Positions 26,238 to 35,128 of a DNA stretch of 64,000 nt are shown here, piece after piece. Each line of letters opens with the position of its first letter. Position 1 is the first letter of the stretch. This DNA is from JAZKBN01 sp040388605 (GTDB lineage: Bacteria; Bacteroidota; Bacteroidia; Cytophagales; Flexibacteraceae): NCBI GenBank assembly GCA_040388605.1, contig JAZKBN010000073.1, forward strand, positions 1-64,000, in the 5' to 3' direction. Below the pieces are notes generated by a model. That model saw only the letters and a list, made by a program, of their open reading frames with translations, was not told the DNA's origin and did no database searches. The position numbers were made by a program, and so were the translations under genes.

Positions 26238-29200
26238 TTAGTTTTTAACCAGTTTCAGCACCTTAACTGCTGTGCCTGTTTCTATGCGAATGAAATAGAA
26301 GCCGGCAGGAAGGCCTGAAATATCGAGCAGGCTGCCGTTTTCAGAATTCGAATTTTCAATGTTCAATGCCTGCTGCAATTCGCCTGCGGCATTGAAAACA
26401 GATACATTAAAGGCTTGGTTTTGGAAGCCTGAAACCTGCAAAGTGCTTATTCCTTCGGTTGGGTTAGGAAAAAGACTTGCTGAAAGCACTTCTTTTGATT
26501 CCTTATTGCTTACATATACAGGTGCGAAAATCTCCGTCACATTATCAAGGTCGGTTTGCACAAGGCGGTACCAGGCATTTCCTGAATTGGTTTCGTCGGT
26601 ATAGCTGTAAGTTTTTTTACCGATTGTTTTGGCTGACTGTGCAGGTACAAATGCGATGCTTGAGAAAACTTTTCCATCGGTGGAACGTTGCACATCGAAG
26701 CCCTTGTTTTTACTTTCCGTTGCAGTAACCCAGCTGATATGTGCTTTCCCGTTTTCGGTTTTACCGGTGAATGATAGCAGCGTAACAGGTAAGGGGTTAG
26801 AACCGTCAGATACTGTCCAATCGCTGAAGCCTGTTGTGGTGGCAGAAATGCTTGGCGCTGAAGCACCGGCGCTGATGTTTTGCAATGTGCCAACTTTCAG
26901 CCAAACAGATGTGCCTTCGGGCTTGCGCCAAACCTGGGCAGATGTAAGTGATTTGCTGTTGGAATAAGATGCCAGCCAGCTAAGGCTAACGCCTCTTGTT
27001 CCGCTTGGCTGTTGTCCGGGTTTAATTGTCCATATATGACCTATACCCGTGTTAGATTTAAATGTGGCCGATTCATCACGGCGTTCAACGTAAACAGTAT
27101 CAAGATTATCGGCGCCGGCGGCAATTGCAACACCCAGGAAGTTGAGCGAACCTGTACCAACGCTGCGCGATGTGGCAATTGCACGGCCTATAATTCTACC
27201 GGTTGACGACTCTGCAGGGTTTGTTGCCGTATTTAAGAAAACTACCGGCGAAGTCGTGGCATCTATATTACCGCCTGTAAAAGATAAACCGTTACAAATA
27301 ACCAGTTTGCCTGTAAGCATTATATTAGACGAATTACTTACAAGCACATTTCCTATTGATGTTGCAGCCAGGCTTTGTTGGCTGCTGCCCAACAATTGCA
27401 GGCTGCTTCCGCAGGCACCGTTAATGGTTCCGCCGCTCAGGCTGCCATATAGTTTTAAGGTACCGGTTGAGGAAATCTGCAATTGAGTGCCTGAAGGCAA
27501 AGTAAGATTTTTGCAGGACGAGGTTCCGGTTAAGTTGGTCGGCATATTAACTGTGCCACTCCTGATAACAACATCGGTAGTGCTTGTTGGCAGGCCGCCG
27601 CACCAGTTTGCGCTGTTGCTCCAATTGTTATCAGCACCTAACCAGGTGCCTGAAGCCAAACCGGTTATGCTTGTGCTGCCGGTTGCAGACTGGCACCCGT
27701 TTGTATTGGTAACCGTAACAGAAAATGAGTTCGCGCCGGTTGAAACGGCGTGGTTACTTGCTGTGGTTCCATCGTTCCAAAGATAAGTGCAGCTTGCGCA
27801 TCCTGCTGTATTGGTTACCGAAATTAAGGAACCTGAGCAGGCCTCTGCACCTGTTAACAGGCTTAAAGCAGGCACAGCAGGCAGCGGATTAACAATTACA
27901 ACAATTGAATTGCTTGAAGCGCTTGTGCAGCCCGTTGAAGTGTTCCTTACCTGCAGGCTGTAAGTACCGGCCGCATTTACAGAAATTGATGAAGTGGTTG
28001 CCCCGGTGCTCCAATAAAAAGCTTCGTTAGCGCCTAAAACAAATGCAGTGCTTAATGTTGTGCTTCCGCCGGGGCAAAAAGAGCTGACACCGGTTATTGC
28101 GGGCGTTACAGGCCTTGGTTTAATGCTCACTGTTACATTCTGAACCTGGCTGCAGCTGCCGGAAACAACGGTGTATGCGTAAACAACATTTACTGCCGAG
28201 GTTGTGGTATTTACAAGCGTTTCATTCGGGTTGGCAGATTGCGGACTAGTTATTGCAGCATTGCTTATTCCGGTTACAGCTGCTCTTGTCCATGTAAATG
28301 TTGCACCGCCTGATGTGCTGGCCGGGGTATAAGTAAATGCTGAACCTCCGCAAACTGCAGCAGGAGAAAGGCCTGAGCTTAATGTGGGCAATGCAACAAC
28401 CGTCATGGTTAGCGCAGTGCCGGTTGCTGTAGCAGTGCTCGGGCAGCTTACATTGCTGGTTAGCGTACAGTTAATTTGATCGGTGCTAACAAAATCAGTT
28501 CCGGCAACGGCAATGTAGGTTGATGAAGTTGCGCCGGAAACTGCGTTACCGTTCTTTTTCCAAACGTAAGTTGGGCCTGCACCGCCATTGGTTGGTGTTG
28601 CAGTAAATGTTACCGAAGCCCCGTTGCATACCGAAAGTGCTGGTGTTGAAACAGCAACCGAAGGCGTTACAGGTGCGGTTACAACTACATTGGTGCTTAC
28701 CGTTGTGCTGTTGCCCGAGCAACCCGTTGCAGTTACGCTTACCACGGCTGTGCCCGAATAGCCTGCAGCCCATGTTACAGTGCCTGTTGTGCCTGTGCCT
28801 GAAATGCTGTTGCCTGAACCTGTTACTCCCCAGGTATAAGAGGTGGCATTGGCGGCGCTTGTTGTGTAACCGCCTGTTCCTGCTGCCTGGCACCTTGTGG
28901 TGCTGCCCGAAGGTGCAGAAGGCGTACCTATTGCACCGGTAACATTGGCAGTATAGCTTACAACAGAAGAGTTGCCTATACAGTTATTGCCTCTTACAGT
29001 AATTGTATAGGCGCCGGTTGCGCCGCTGTTCCAAACTACTGTTCCTGTAGCTCCTGTTCCGCTTATTGTGCCGCCGCCTGACAATGTCCATGTAAAGGAT
29101 GTTGCATTGGCAGAGGTAGATGTATATGTGCTTGTATTGGAAGCACATTCAGTTCCTGATGCCTTTGTTATTGTAGTAGGTGTGCCTGCTGCTGAGCTGA

Positions 29201-30725
29201 GTTGGTTAATTGTAATGGAATTTGAATTAACATCTGAGCAGCCGGGGCCGCTGTTAACCACCACGCGATAAATCTTGGTAAGGGTAAGTGCCGGCGATGT
29301 AAATGTGGCGCTCTTGGCATTTCCTATTGAACCGAAATTAGTTCCGTTGTCAGACACTTCCCAACGAACAATTGTACCAATATAGTTGGCCAGTGTTAAT
29401 GTAGTTGTGCCCGTGCTGCATACTGCGGCAACACCGCTTAAGGTGCCCGGTGTAGAAGTTGAGCTGTTGGTAACCGATGCGCTTGGCGCAGCAGTTGTAT
29501 TTATTGAAATGCAGTTAACAGTTTGGCTGGTTGTGGAAACAACCGTATAGTAAATAAGCCCGCATCCGGGTTTAGCATCAGTAAAAGTATTTGTAGTTGA
29601 GCTGTTAATACGGGCAACTACTGTACTGGTTTTGTAGGTGCTGTCTACGGGGAAATAGGAGCCTGCAGGCGGGAAATCGGTTACGGCTGAGCCGCTTCTT
29701 TTTAGTACAAGGTAGCCTGCTGCGCCTGATGTGGTGAAAGTTCCGGTTACGTTTGAGCCCGAAAGAGCAACGCTTAAGCCCGAAGGCTGTGCGCCTGCCG
29801 TTGAAAGATTAACAGTATTGGTGGAAGAACCGCTTACAGCGCCGCATGAAGTTAAGGTTCCGCCTGAAACTGAACCATTGTTTGTAAACGTACTTCCGGC
29901 ACAAACAGAAACACAGGATCCGGCAGCAGGCGTTTGCACATTAATTACTGCGCCTGAAGCATTATTTAAGTTACCCCCGGTTACCAAAGAGCCGGCAAGG
30001 TTAAGAACCGCGCCGGAGTTTGCATTTGAGAAATTATTGGTAACGGTCAGGCTGCTGTTTACAGTAAGGGTACCGTTATTGGTTAAGTTACCGGAAATTG
30101 TGGTATTACCGCCAAATGTTATGGTTGTTCCGGAGTTAATTAAAACGTTACCTGAAATAGTTAAAGGGCTTAATACATTAAAAACAGACCCGCTTGCAAA
30201 GCTTATATTATTCACTGCAACAGATGAACCCGGTCCTGAGCTTGAGAATGAACCGCCGCTCATACTTAAGGTGCCTGTTGCACTGAAAGTACCATAATTT
30301 TCGAAGTTGTTACCGCCGGTCATGGAAACAGCTCCTGAAATAGTCATGCTTCCGTAGTTCTTAAAATACGATGTTCCGTTAGAGAAAACCGGCGCATAAT
30401 TCCAGGTGCCCCTGTTTATAATTGTATTGTTACTCCCGCTCATGCTTACAGCAGAAGAGCCAACTGTTAAGCCCGGACCAACACAAACCGTTACACCGTT
30501 TTTATTATTGAAACTTATTGTTTTTGTGTAGCTGGTAAAGCTTGTGCCGGTTGTAAGGCAAATAACCTGGTTATCAGCTGTAGCCGTATAGTTAATATCA
30601 GAACTGATGGTAACTGAACAACCTGAACATTGGGCCTTTGCCTTGTTGACGGGCAACAGGCTGTGCAATATTAAAATTGCTACGAGAATAGTAGAATGTC
30701 TGATTATATAGCGTGTCTTGAGCAT
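26238..30725 (-). CDS. Giant adhesin-like T9SS cargo protein with Ig/PKD repeats
   Basis: Secreted protein, 1495 residues from ATG 30725, which places a classical signal peptide (AILILHSLLPVNKAKAQ) at the N-terminus; an earlier ATG at 30824 would bury it. After cleavage comes a Ser/Thr/Gly/Asn-rich region of short beta-helix-like strands (NNTIINRG, NNFENYGTF). Many Ig/SprB-like repeats with regular C-G-S and T-Y-T-W patterns follow, roughly residues 450-1100. The C-terminal 80 residues are a T9SS type A sorting domain (LFPNPTEGIS ... LPAGFYFIRI ... KVLKLVKN). No catalytic motif was found. A surface adhesin or gliding-associated role is inferred from repeat architecture only. Confidence 0.82.
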   Translation of the reverse strand: MLKTRYIIRHSTILVAILILHSLLPVNKAKAQCSGCSVTISSDINYTATADNQVICLTTGTSFTSYTKTISFNNKNGVTVCVGPGLTVGSSAVSMSGSNNTIINRGTWNYAPVFSNGTSYFKNYGSMTISGAVSMTGGNNFENYGTFSATGTLSMSGGSFSSSGPGSSVAVNNISFASGSVFNVLSPLTISGNVLINSGTTITFGGNTTISGNLTNNGTLTVNSSLTVTNNFSNANSGAVLNLAGSLVTGGNLNNASGAVINVQTPAAGSCVSVCAGSTFTNNGSVSGGTLTSCGAVSGSSTNTVNLSTAGAQPSGLSVALSGSNVTGTFTTSGAAGYLVLKRSGSAVTDFPPAGSYFPVDSTYKTSTVVARINSSTTNTFTDAKPGCGLIYYTVVSTTSQTVNCISINTTAAPSASVTNSSTSTPGTLSGVAAVCSTGTTTLTLANYIGTIVRWEVSDNGTNFGSIGNAKSATFTSPALTLTKIYRVVVNSGPGCSDVNSNSITINQLSSAAGTPTTITKASGTECASNTSTYTSTSANATSFTWTLSGGGTISGTGATGTVVWNSGATGAYTITVRGNNCIGNSSVVSYTANVTGAIGTPSAPSGSTTRCQAAGTGGYTTSAANATSYTWGVTGSGNSISGTGTTGTVTWAAGYSGTAVVSVTATGCSGNSTTVSTNVVVTAPVTPSVAVSTPALSVCNGASVTFTATPTNGGAGPTYVWKKNGNAVSGATSSTYIAVAGTDFVSTDQINCTLTSNVSCPSTATATGTALTMTVVALPTLSSGLSPAAVCGGSAFTYTPASTSGGATFTWTRAAVTGISNAAITSPQSANPNETLVNTTTSAVNVVYAYTVVSGSCSQVQNVTVSIKPRPVTPAITGVSSFCPGGSTTLSTAFVLGANEAFYWSTGATTSSISVNAAGTYSLQVRNTSTGCTSASSNSIVVIVNPLPAVPALSLLTGAEACSGSLISVTNTAGCASCTYLWNDGTTASNHAVSTGANSFSVTVTNTNGCQSATGSTSITGLASGTWLGADNNWSNSANWCGGLPTSTTDVVIRSGTVNMPTNLTGTSSCKNLTLPSGTQLQISSTGTLKLYGSLSGGTINGACGSSLQLLGSSQQSLAATSIGNVLVSNSSNIMLTGKLVICNGLSFTGGNIDATTSPVVFLNTATNPAESSTGRIIGRAIATSRSVGTGSLNFLGVAIAAGADNLDTVYVERRDESATFKSNTGIGHIWTIKPGQQPSGTRGVSLSWLASYSNSKSLTSAQVWRKPEGTSVWLKVGTLQNISAGASAPSISATTTGFSDWTVSDGSNPLPVTLLSFTGKTENGKAHISWVTATESKNKGFDVQRSTDGKVFSSIAFVPAQSAKTIGKKTYSYTDETNSGNAWYRLVQTDLDNVTEIFAPVYVSNKESKEVLSASLFPNPTEGISTLQVSGFQNQAFNVSVFNAAGELQQALNIENSNSENGSLLDISGLPAGFYFIRIETGTAVKVLKLVKN

Positions 30726-31586
30726 GATATTACTGGGGTTTGCACCGTTTGATAATGCCTTTTTCCACATGAACCCAAATTTTGAAGTGTTTAAAAAAAC
30801 AACCTCATTATTTAAGGGCGCCATGTTTTATATAAATGTACATGCAAAAACCAGGGTAAAGCAGCCGGACAACAAAGGTTAATAAATAATAAAGTTAGAA
30901 AAATGAGTTTTTTTTTGATTTCAGAGCAGGCTCACACCCAAATTATATTTGGCGGTTTAGGTGCAATGGTGTTCATATATTGCTTTATGTCAGGTTTATA
31001 GTGTAATAAAGTTTATTATTTTGGGCATTGACTTAACTGCAGGTATGCGCTTTTAGAGGTTCAAATTAAAGTTCATTCTTGTAAGGAATCATGCAGAAAT
31101 CAATTTTTCAGGCCATAATCAATATACGCAAAATTCTCTTTTTGGGATTTTTTTCCGTTTTTTATTAATCAAAAACATAGAATGAGCCTAATTTGCCCTA
31201 CCTGGCCGGCTTTTTCCTGTTAAAGGTAAAACCTCCTTGCTCGATTTATATAACGCCTTCCTGCATATCAATAAAAGCGTTAATTATTGATATGCTTACA
31301 AATGTGCTATAATGTACCATAAAGGATGGTTCAATGAAACAATTGGGGCTGAGTTAAAGTATTGTTAATGAGGTTTGTAATTGGTTTTTAAAAATAACAA
31401 CAAAAATATGGCGGATATTAAATGCAATAAATTTTTTATTTTTTTAAATTCAGGTAGAAAAGTGTCAATAAATAACAGAATGGCTTGTAAACATCGGTAC
31501 CACTGCTTCTTTTATGGCATATTCAATATGTAGATCATAATTCCTCACCCTGAAACAGAATTTTTCAGCCCGGTAATTTTGAGATG
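30726..31586. other. Long AT-rich intergenic region
   Basis: About 860 bp between divergent genes with no plausible ORF. It holds a 12-bp inverted repeat (separate entry) and a short palindrome CATATTCAATATG at 31518-31530, besides long A/T runs around 31380-31450. Otherwise nothing recognised; promoters for the giant minus-strand gene should lie in its left part. Confidence 0.6.
31263..31295. promoter_or_regulatory. 12-bp inverted repeat in intergenic region
   Basis: GCATATCAATAA (31263-31274) is perfectly complementary to TTATTGATATGC (31284-31295) with a 9-nt loop. No T-tract follows, so an operator or RNA structure is as likely as a terminator. Confidence 0.45.
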
Positions 31587-31634
31587 TTTGTGTAACTGAG
31601 TTGTTACATGTATATTTGTAACTAAATGGTTACA
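31587..31634 (+). promoter_or_regulatory. Promoter with twin ArsR-type operators
   Basis: A Bacteroidota sigma-ABfr-type promoter is visible: TTTG (-33) at 31587-31590, a 20-bp spacer, then TATATTTG (-7, consensus TAnnTTTG) at 31611-31618. Two identical 18-bp dyads, TGTAAC-N6-GTTACA, lie at 31591-31608 and 31617-31634, 26 bp centre to centre. One fills the spacer; the other overlaps the end of the -7 element and the expected start site. The ArsR gene begins 7 bp downstream. This arrangement predicts tight autorepression. Confidence 0.8.
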
Positions 31635-31640
31635 TAAAGT

Positions 31641-31961
31641 ATGATGATGCGCAGAGATGTTTTCCAGGCAATTGCCGACCCAACCAGGAGGGCAATAATT
31701 AATTTGGTTGCTTTAAAGCGGCAAAATTTAAATGCCGTTGCCGAGCAATTCGATATAAGCAGGCCTGCTATTTCAAGGCACATAAAAATTCTGCAGGAAT
31801 GCGGCCTCCTCGTTATAAAGCAGCAGGGCAGGGAACGCTATTGCGAAGCAAGACTTCAAAACCTGAGAGAAGTTGCCTTATTTACCGAGCAGTTCCGCGC
31901 TTTCTGGACCGATAAATTAGATGCTCTTGAAACTTACCTGGATCAGGATGAGCATTCGTGA
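31641..31961 (+). CDS. ArsR-family winged-helix transcriptional repressor
   Basis: A 106-residue ArsR/SmtB protein: IADPTRRAIINLV (helix 1-2), AVAEQFDISRPAISRHIKIL (helix-turn-helix) and LLVIKQQGRERYCEA (wing). There is no metal-binding CxC motif in the recognition helix, so it belongs to the non-metal subgroup commonly paired with SRPBCC/AHSA1 genes. One such gene follows 75 bp downstream, as expected. Two dyads immediately upstream are the probable binding sites. Three consecutive ATG codons make the exact start ambiguous by two residues. Confidence 0.92.
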   Translation: MMMRRDVFQAIADPTRRAIINLVALKRQNLNAVAEQFDISRPAISRHIKILQECGLLVIKQQGRERYCEARLQNLREVALFTEQFRAFWTDKLDALETYLDQDEHS

Positions 31962-32036
31962 TTTCATGCTTTCATGCCCAGTGTAATTACTTAATAATGC
32001 ATTTCTTAACCCCAAAACCTCACTCATAAATCAAAT

Positions 32037-32480
32037 ATGGACACATCAGCCCAAAATCAGCCAATAGTTGTTGAGCGACTTTTTAGAGCTTCGCCTGAAA
32101 GAATATGGCAGGCGCTCACCGATTTGGATCAAATGAAAAAATGGTATTTCAAATTAGATGCATTCAAACCTGAACCGGGTTTTGAATTTCAGTTCCGGAG
32201 CGGAACCTCTGATGGCACACAGTTTCTGCACCTATGCAAAATTACCAAAGTTGTTCCGTGTAAAATGCTTGCTTATACCTGGCAATACCAAGGGGTTCCT
32301 GGTTTATCTGAGGTTAGTTTCGAGCTGTTTGCAGAAGGAACAGGTACCCGGGTTGTAATAAGCCATTCAGGTACCGATAGCTTTGTTTCTGCCGGACCTG
32401 ATTTTGCCCTCGCAAGCTTTACAAAAGGATGGACCTATATTCTTAATATTTCATTAGCGACTTATTTATCTGAAAGCTAA
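32037..32480 (+). CDS. SRPBCC (AHSA1-like) domain protein
   Basis: A 147-residue START-like helix-grip protein. It has the usual VERLFRASPERIWQALTDLDQMKKWY beginning split over the first 40 residues, the FEFQFRSG strand and a C-terminal amphipathic helix (SFTKGWTYILNISLATYL). These proteins bind hydrophobic ligands in a central cavity; no enzymatic residues are evident. The gene follows the ArsR regulator and is likely under its control, a pairing widespread in bacteria. The ligand is unknown. Confidence 0.88.
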   Translation: MDTSAQNQPIVVERLFRASPERIWQALTDLDQMKKWYFKLDAFKPEPGFEFQFRSGTSDGTQFLHLCKITKVVPCKMLAYTWQYQGVPGLSEVSFELFAEGTGTRVVISHSGTDSFVSAGPDFALASFTKGWTYILNISLATYLSES

Positions 32481-32484
32481 GTTG

Positions 32485-32522
32485 GACACACCTACACCTA
32501 TATATATAGGTGTAGGTGTGTC
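32485..32522. terminator. Perfect 38-bp palindrome between convergent genes
   Basis: Both 19-bp arms are exactly complementary with no loop; the left arm starts GACACACCTACACC and the right arm ends GGTGTAGGTGTGTC, centred on TATATATA. The last two bases lie in the stop codon of the histidine kinase gene. There is no flanking T-tract. It most probably ends transcription of the SRPBCC and kinase genes from both sides. Confidence 0.75.
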
Positions 32523-33801
32523 AGGCAAGCTTAACTGTAAATCGGTGAAGGTTTGGCGTAATGAATTCATAAATGAGCTTCAGGCCACAGGTATCGCATA
32601 TCTGCTGCGATATGGCAAGGCCCAAACCCACGCCGCCTGTAACGCCTGAGGCATCCTTTCGGAACCTTGCAAACTCGCTGCCCGACGGAAGCGGTACCGC
32701 TTTGCCGGTATTTTCAATAATAAACGCAGCTTCACTCAGCCTTACTGTTACTGAACCGCCCGGAATATTGTGGCGAACCGCATTGCTCAGCAGGTTGCTT
32801 ACCAAAATTTCCATGAGTGTCTGGTTGGTTTCAACAAAACCATCAGCATTTAAAAAAAGATTGAATGTAAGGCCGGCTTCCTCTGCCTGCTCTGTAAGCT
32901 GCCCGAAAATGCCTGTAATTACTTTATGCAGTATTACCGGCTCGCTGCCTGCAAACAGGTTGTTTTCTATACGGGCGAGCAGCAGCAGGCTGCGGTTCAG
33001 GCGGGCAAGGCGCTGTGTAACCGACAATAATGCATCGAGATGAACAGCCTGCTGCTCTGTAAGTGCAGGATCCTGCGCCAGCAGCTCAAGTTTGGTATGT
33101 GCTACCGCTAAAGGCGTTTGCATCTCATGCGATGCGTTTTCGGTAAACTCTTTCTGAACCAGGTAAACCCGCCGCTGCTCGGTAAGCAGTTCGGTGAGCG
33201 CTTTGTTCAACTCGTTAAACTCCTGCACGGCTCCGGGTGCAAAAAGTATTGGCGTTTGCCTGTCGAGCCTGAAATGACGCAGGTAAGCTAGTGTTTCGTA
33301 AAAGGGGTTCCAAAGCCGGCGGGCCATATACTGCTGCACGAATACCAGGCCGGCAAGTAATATCACCAGCAAGCCAATCTGTGCTATCATAATGCCCATG
33401 AGCCAGTCTTCATCTTCAACGAGCGATGTGCGGATTACAAGCAGGTAAGGCATCCCTTTATACTGTACTCCGGCAGTAAGGGTCCGGTAAGGTTCCAACT
33501 CTTTTTCAATACTGTCGAAACGCATTTCAGTAATTATTTCCGGCTTTAAAGGCGCACCTTCCGCAGGTCGTATTTCTAAATCTCCGTCCGGTTTCATCCA
33601 TAAGGCAAGGTCAGCGGGGTCTGAAACTAAATTGAGCTTATTTGCGGTTTGCTGCAGCCTGTGCTCCAGCGCTTCATCTGTCTCATGCAGGTAAATGCCG
33701 CGCAGCAGGAAGTAGAAAACGAAAGCACCCGCAACCACCACAATGCCGGCATAAGCCAGCTGTGTGCGCAGGGTGCGCGTCATTAGTTTCGACGGTTTCA
33801 T
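32521..33801 (-). CDS. Sensor histidine kinase
   Basis: Two-component sensor of 426 residues. The first membrane helix is about residues 14-34, a periplasmic sensor domain of about 100 residues follows, and a second helix spans about 135-157. A short linker leads to the HisKA box ENASHEMQTPLA with phospho-acceptor H225. The HATPase domain has an N-box (NLLSNAVRHN) and G-boxes (ENTGKAV, GGVGLGLAIS). Its start overlaps the stop of the upstream response regulator by four bases (ATGA), so the pair is translationally coupled. The signal is unknown; the downstream-strand neighbours (PepSY-like protein and barrel receptors) are candidate targets. Confidence 0.93.
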   Translation of the reverse strand: MKPSKLMTRTLRTQLAYAGIVVVAGAFVFYFLLRGIYLHETDEALEHRLQQTANKLNLVSDPADLALWMKPDGDLEIRPAEGAPLKPEIITEMRFDSIEKELEPYRTLTAGVQYKGMPYLLVIRTSLVEDEDWLMGIMIAQIGLLVILLAGLVFVQQYMARRLWNPFYETLAYLRHFRLDRQTPILFAPGAVQEFNELNKALTELLTEQRRVYLVQKEFTENASHEMQTPLAVAHTKLELLAQDPALTEQQAVHLDALLSVTQRLARLNRSLLLLARIENNLFAGSEPVILHKVITGIFGQLTEQAEEAGLTFNLFLNADGFVETNQTLMEILVSNLLSNAVRHNIPGGSVTVRLSEAAFIIENTGKAVPLPSGSEFARFRKDASGVTGGVGLGLAISQQICDTCGLKLIYEFITPNLHRFTVKLA

Positions 33802-34481
33802 GTTGCTGAAAGTTCAAAGCGGTAACCAAGGCCATATACGGTTTTAATACAGTCGCCTGCGCCCGCATCGGCCAGCTTGCGCTTCAGGTTTTTTATGTGG
33901 GTATATACAGGCTCATAAGAATCGAAATGTTCGGCAATGTCGCCGGAAAGGTGTTCGGCAATGGTAGATTTCATAACAACCCGGTTTTGGTTTGCCAGCA
34001 GGAGCAGCATCAAATCCACCTCGCTGCGTGTGAGCGTTAACGGGCGGTTGCTTACATACACTATTCTTGCCTGCAAATCGGCGGTAATAATTCCGGCCTT
34101 TACAGTGTTTGTACCGTTAAAGCGCCTGCGCCGAACCAATGCCGCAATGCGAGCGCTGAGTTCAGAAAGATGAAAAGGTTTGGTAAGGTAATCGTCTGCG
34201 CCCAGTTTTAATCCTGTTATACGATCATCAAGGGCATTGCGGGCCGAGATAATAATTACCCCGTCGGCTTTTTGTTGTTGCTGAAGCAGGCGCAACAGGT
34301 TAAGGCCGTCGCCGCCAGGCAGGGTAAGATCAAGCAGGATGCAGTCGTAATCATAGCCAAGTATTTTGTCTTCGGCAACTGCAAAGCCGGCTGCAACTTC
34401 GCAGCGGTACTGTTCCCCTTCAAGGTAGCTTACAAGGCTTGCCGCCAGTTCTGCTTCATCTTCAACAATCAGTATTTTCAT
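33798..34481 (-). CDS. OmpR-family response regulator
   Basis: A 227-residue regulator. The receiver domain holds acidic pocket EDE at 7-9, phospho-acceptor D51 (ILLDLTLPGGDG), the T/S-A switch (IISARNA) and lysine (YLTKPFHLSEL). The C-terminal winged helix (about 125-225) is of OmpR/PhoB type, ending TVYGLGYRFEL. It is the first gene of the two-gene kinase operon. A strong terminator at 34516-34553 separates it from the PepSY-like gene upstream, so it needs its own promoter in the 35 bp left, or read-through. Confidence 0.94.
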   Translation of the reverse strand: MKILIVEDEAELAASLVSYLEGEQYRCEVAAGFAVAEDKILGYDYDCILLDLTLPGGDGLNLLRLLQQQQKADGVIIISARNALDDRITGLKLGADDYLTKPFHLSELSARIAALVRRRRFNGTNTVKAGIITADLQARIVYVSNRPLTLTRSEVDLMLLLLANQNRVVMKSTIAEHLSGDIAEHFDSYEPVYTHIKNLKRKLADAGAGDCIKTVYGLGYRFELSAT

Positions 34482-34515
34482 TTTAAGTAATTTAGAATAA
34501 TTCCGGCTGCCTTCA

Positions 34516-34553
34516 AATTAAACGGGCTTTCTGAAAAGAAAGCCCGTTTAATT
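34516..34553 (-). terminator. Strong terminator downstream of the PepSY-like gene
   Basis: Arms of 16 bp, AATTAAACGGGCTTTC (34516-34531) and GAAAGCCCGTTTAATT (34538-34553), with a 6-nt loop. Sits 14 bp past the stop of the PepSY-like gene on the minus strand. Confidence 0.88.
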
Positions 34554-34566
34554 AAGATCTTGATGT

Positions 34567-35037
34567 TTAGTCTTTATCTTCTTTTTCGTGCTCTTTTTCA
34601 GCTTTATGGGCTTTCACTTTGCCCTCCGGTGTAAAGAGAACGTCGGTTTCTTTACCGTCGATTTTCAGCTCAGCTTCGTAAACGGTTTCGCCGGTTTTGG
34701 CGTAAACAATTTTTGTGGCTTCCTTCACTTTTTGGCCTTTGTATTTTTCGACAAGTGCTTTCTTTACAGCTGCGGGCAAGGCATCGACGCTGAGTTCGGT
34801 TTCAGTTTCAAGCAGCTCGCCGGCTGGCGTGTAAACCACCGACATCTCGCTTTTGCCCATATCGAAACCGGCTTCATAGTTGGCGTCTTCCTTTTCCCAT
34901 TTCACTTCCTTAGCCGTTGGGAATGCTTTTTTAAAGGCCGATGTGGCGGCAGCAGGCACTTTATCTGCAGATAATTTTTGGGCGTTTGCGGCGCCGGCAA
35001 CAAGCAGGGCTGCAATTAATACAAATGTGCTTTTCAT
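34567..35037 (-). CDS. Periplasmic PepSY-like (DUF2874-type) protein
   Basis: Small exported protein, 156 residues from ATG 35037, which puts a signal peptide (MKSTFVLIAALLVAGAANAQ) first; the longer frame from 35094 has no export signal. After cleavage come two tandem PepSY-like units. Each has a helix (VPAAATSAFKKAFP; LPAAVKKALVEKY) followed by strands (YEAGFDMGKSEMSVVY; YEAELKIDGKETDVLF). The C-terminus is a Lys/Glu-rich tail. Such proteins often lie beside two-component systems in Bacteroidota, as here. The function of the family is not settled; inhibitor or sensor roles are proposed. Confidence 0.83.
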   Translation of the reverse strand: MKSTFVLIAALLVAGAANAQKLSADKVPAAATSAFKKAFPTAKEVKWEKEDANYEAGFDMGKSEMSVVYTPAGELLETETELSVDALPAAVKKALVEKYKGQKVKEATKIVYAKTGETVYEAELKIDGKETDVLFTPEGKVKAHKAEKEHEKEDKD

Positions 35038-35128
35038 TTTTAACGGTTTATTAGGGTAAACTTTCACGAAGTTAAATCCCGATTTTGAGGACATATTGAG
35101 CAGGCGGCGTATTTAAAAATCATTTAGC

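Noticed and set aside
29731..30297. A long plus-strand ORF of 188 codons opposite the giant adhesin-like gene.
   Set aside because: It is the antisense frame of repetitive Thr/Ser/Gly-rich coding sequence and has Pro/Val/Glu-biased composition typical of such shadows.
34567..35094. The longer start at 35094 for the PepSY-like gene.
   Set aside because: It would put 19 charged residues before a clean signal peptide; ATG 35037 is far more plausible.
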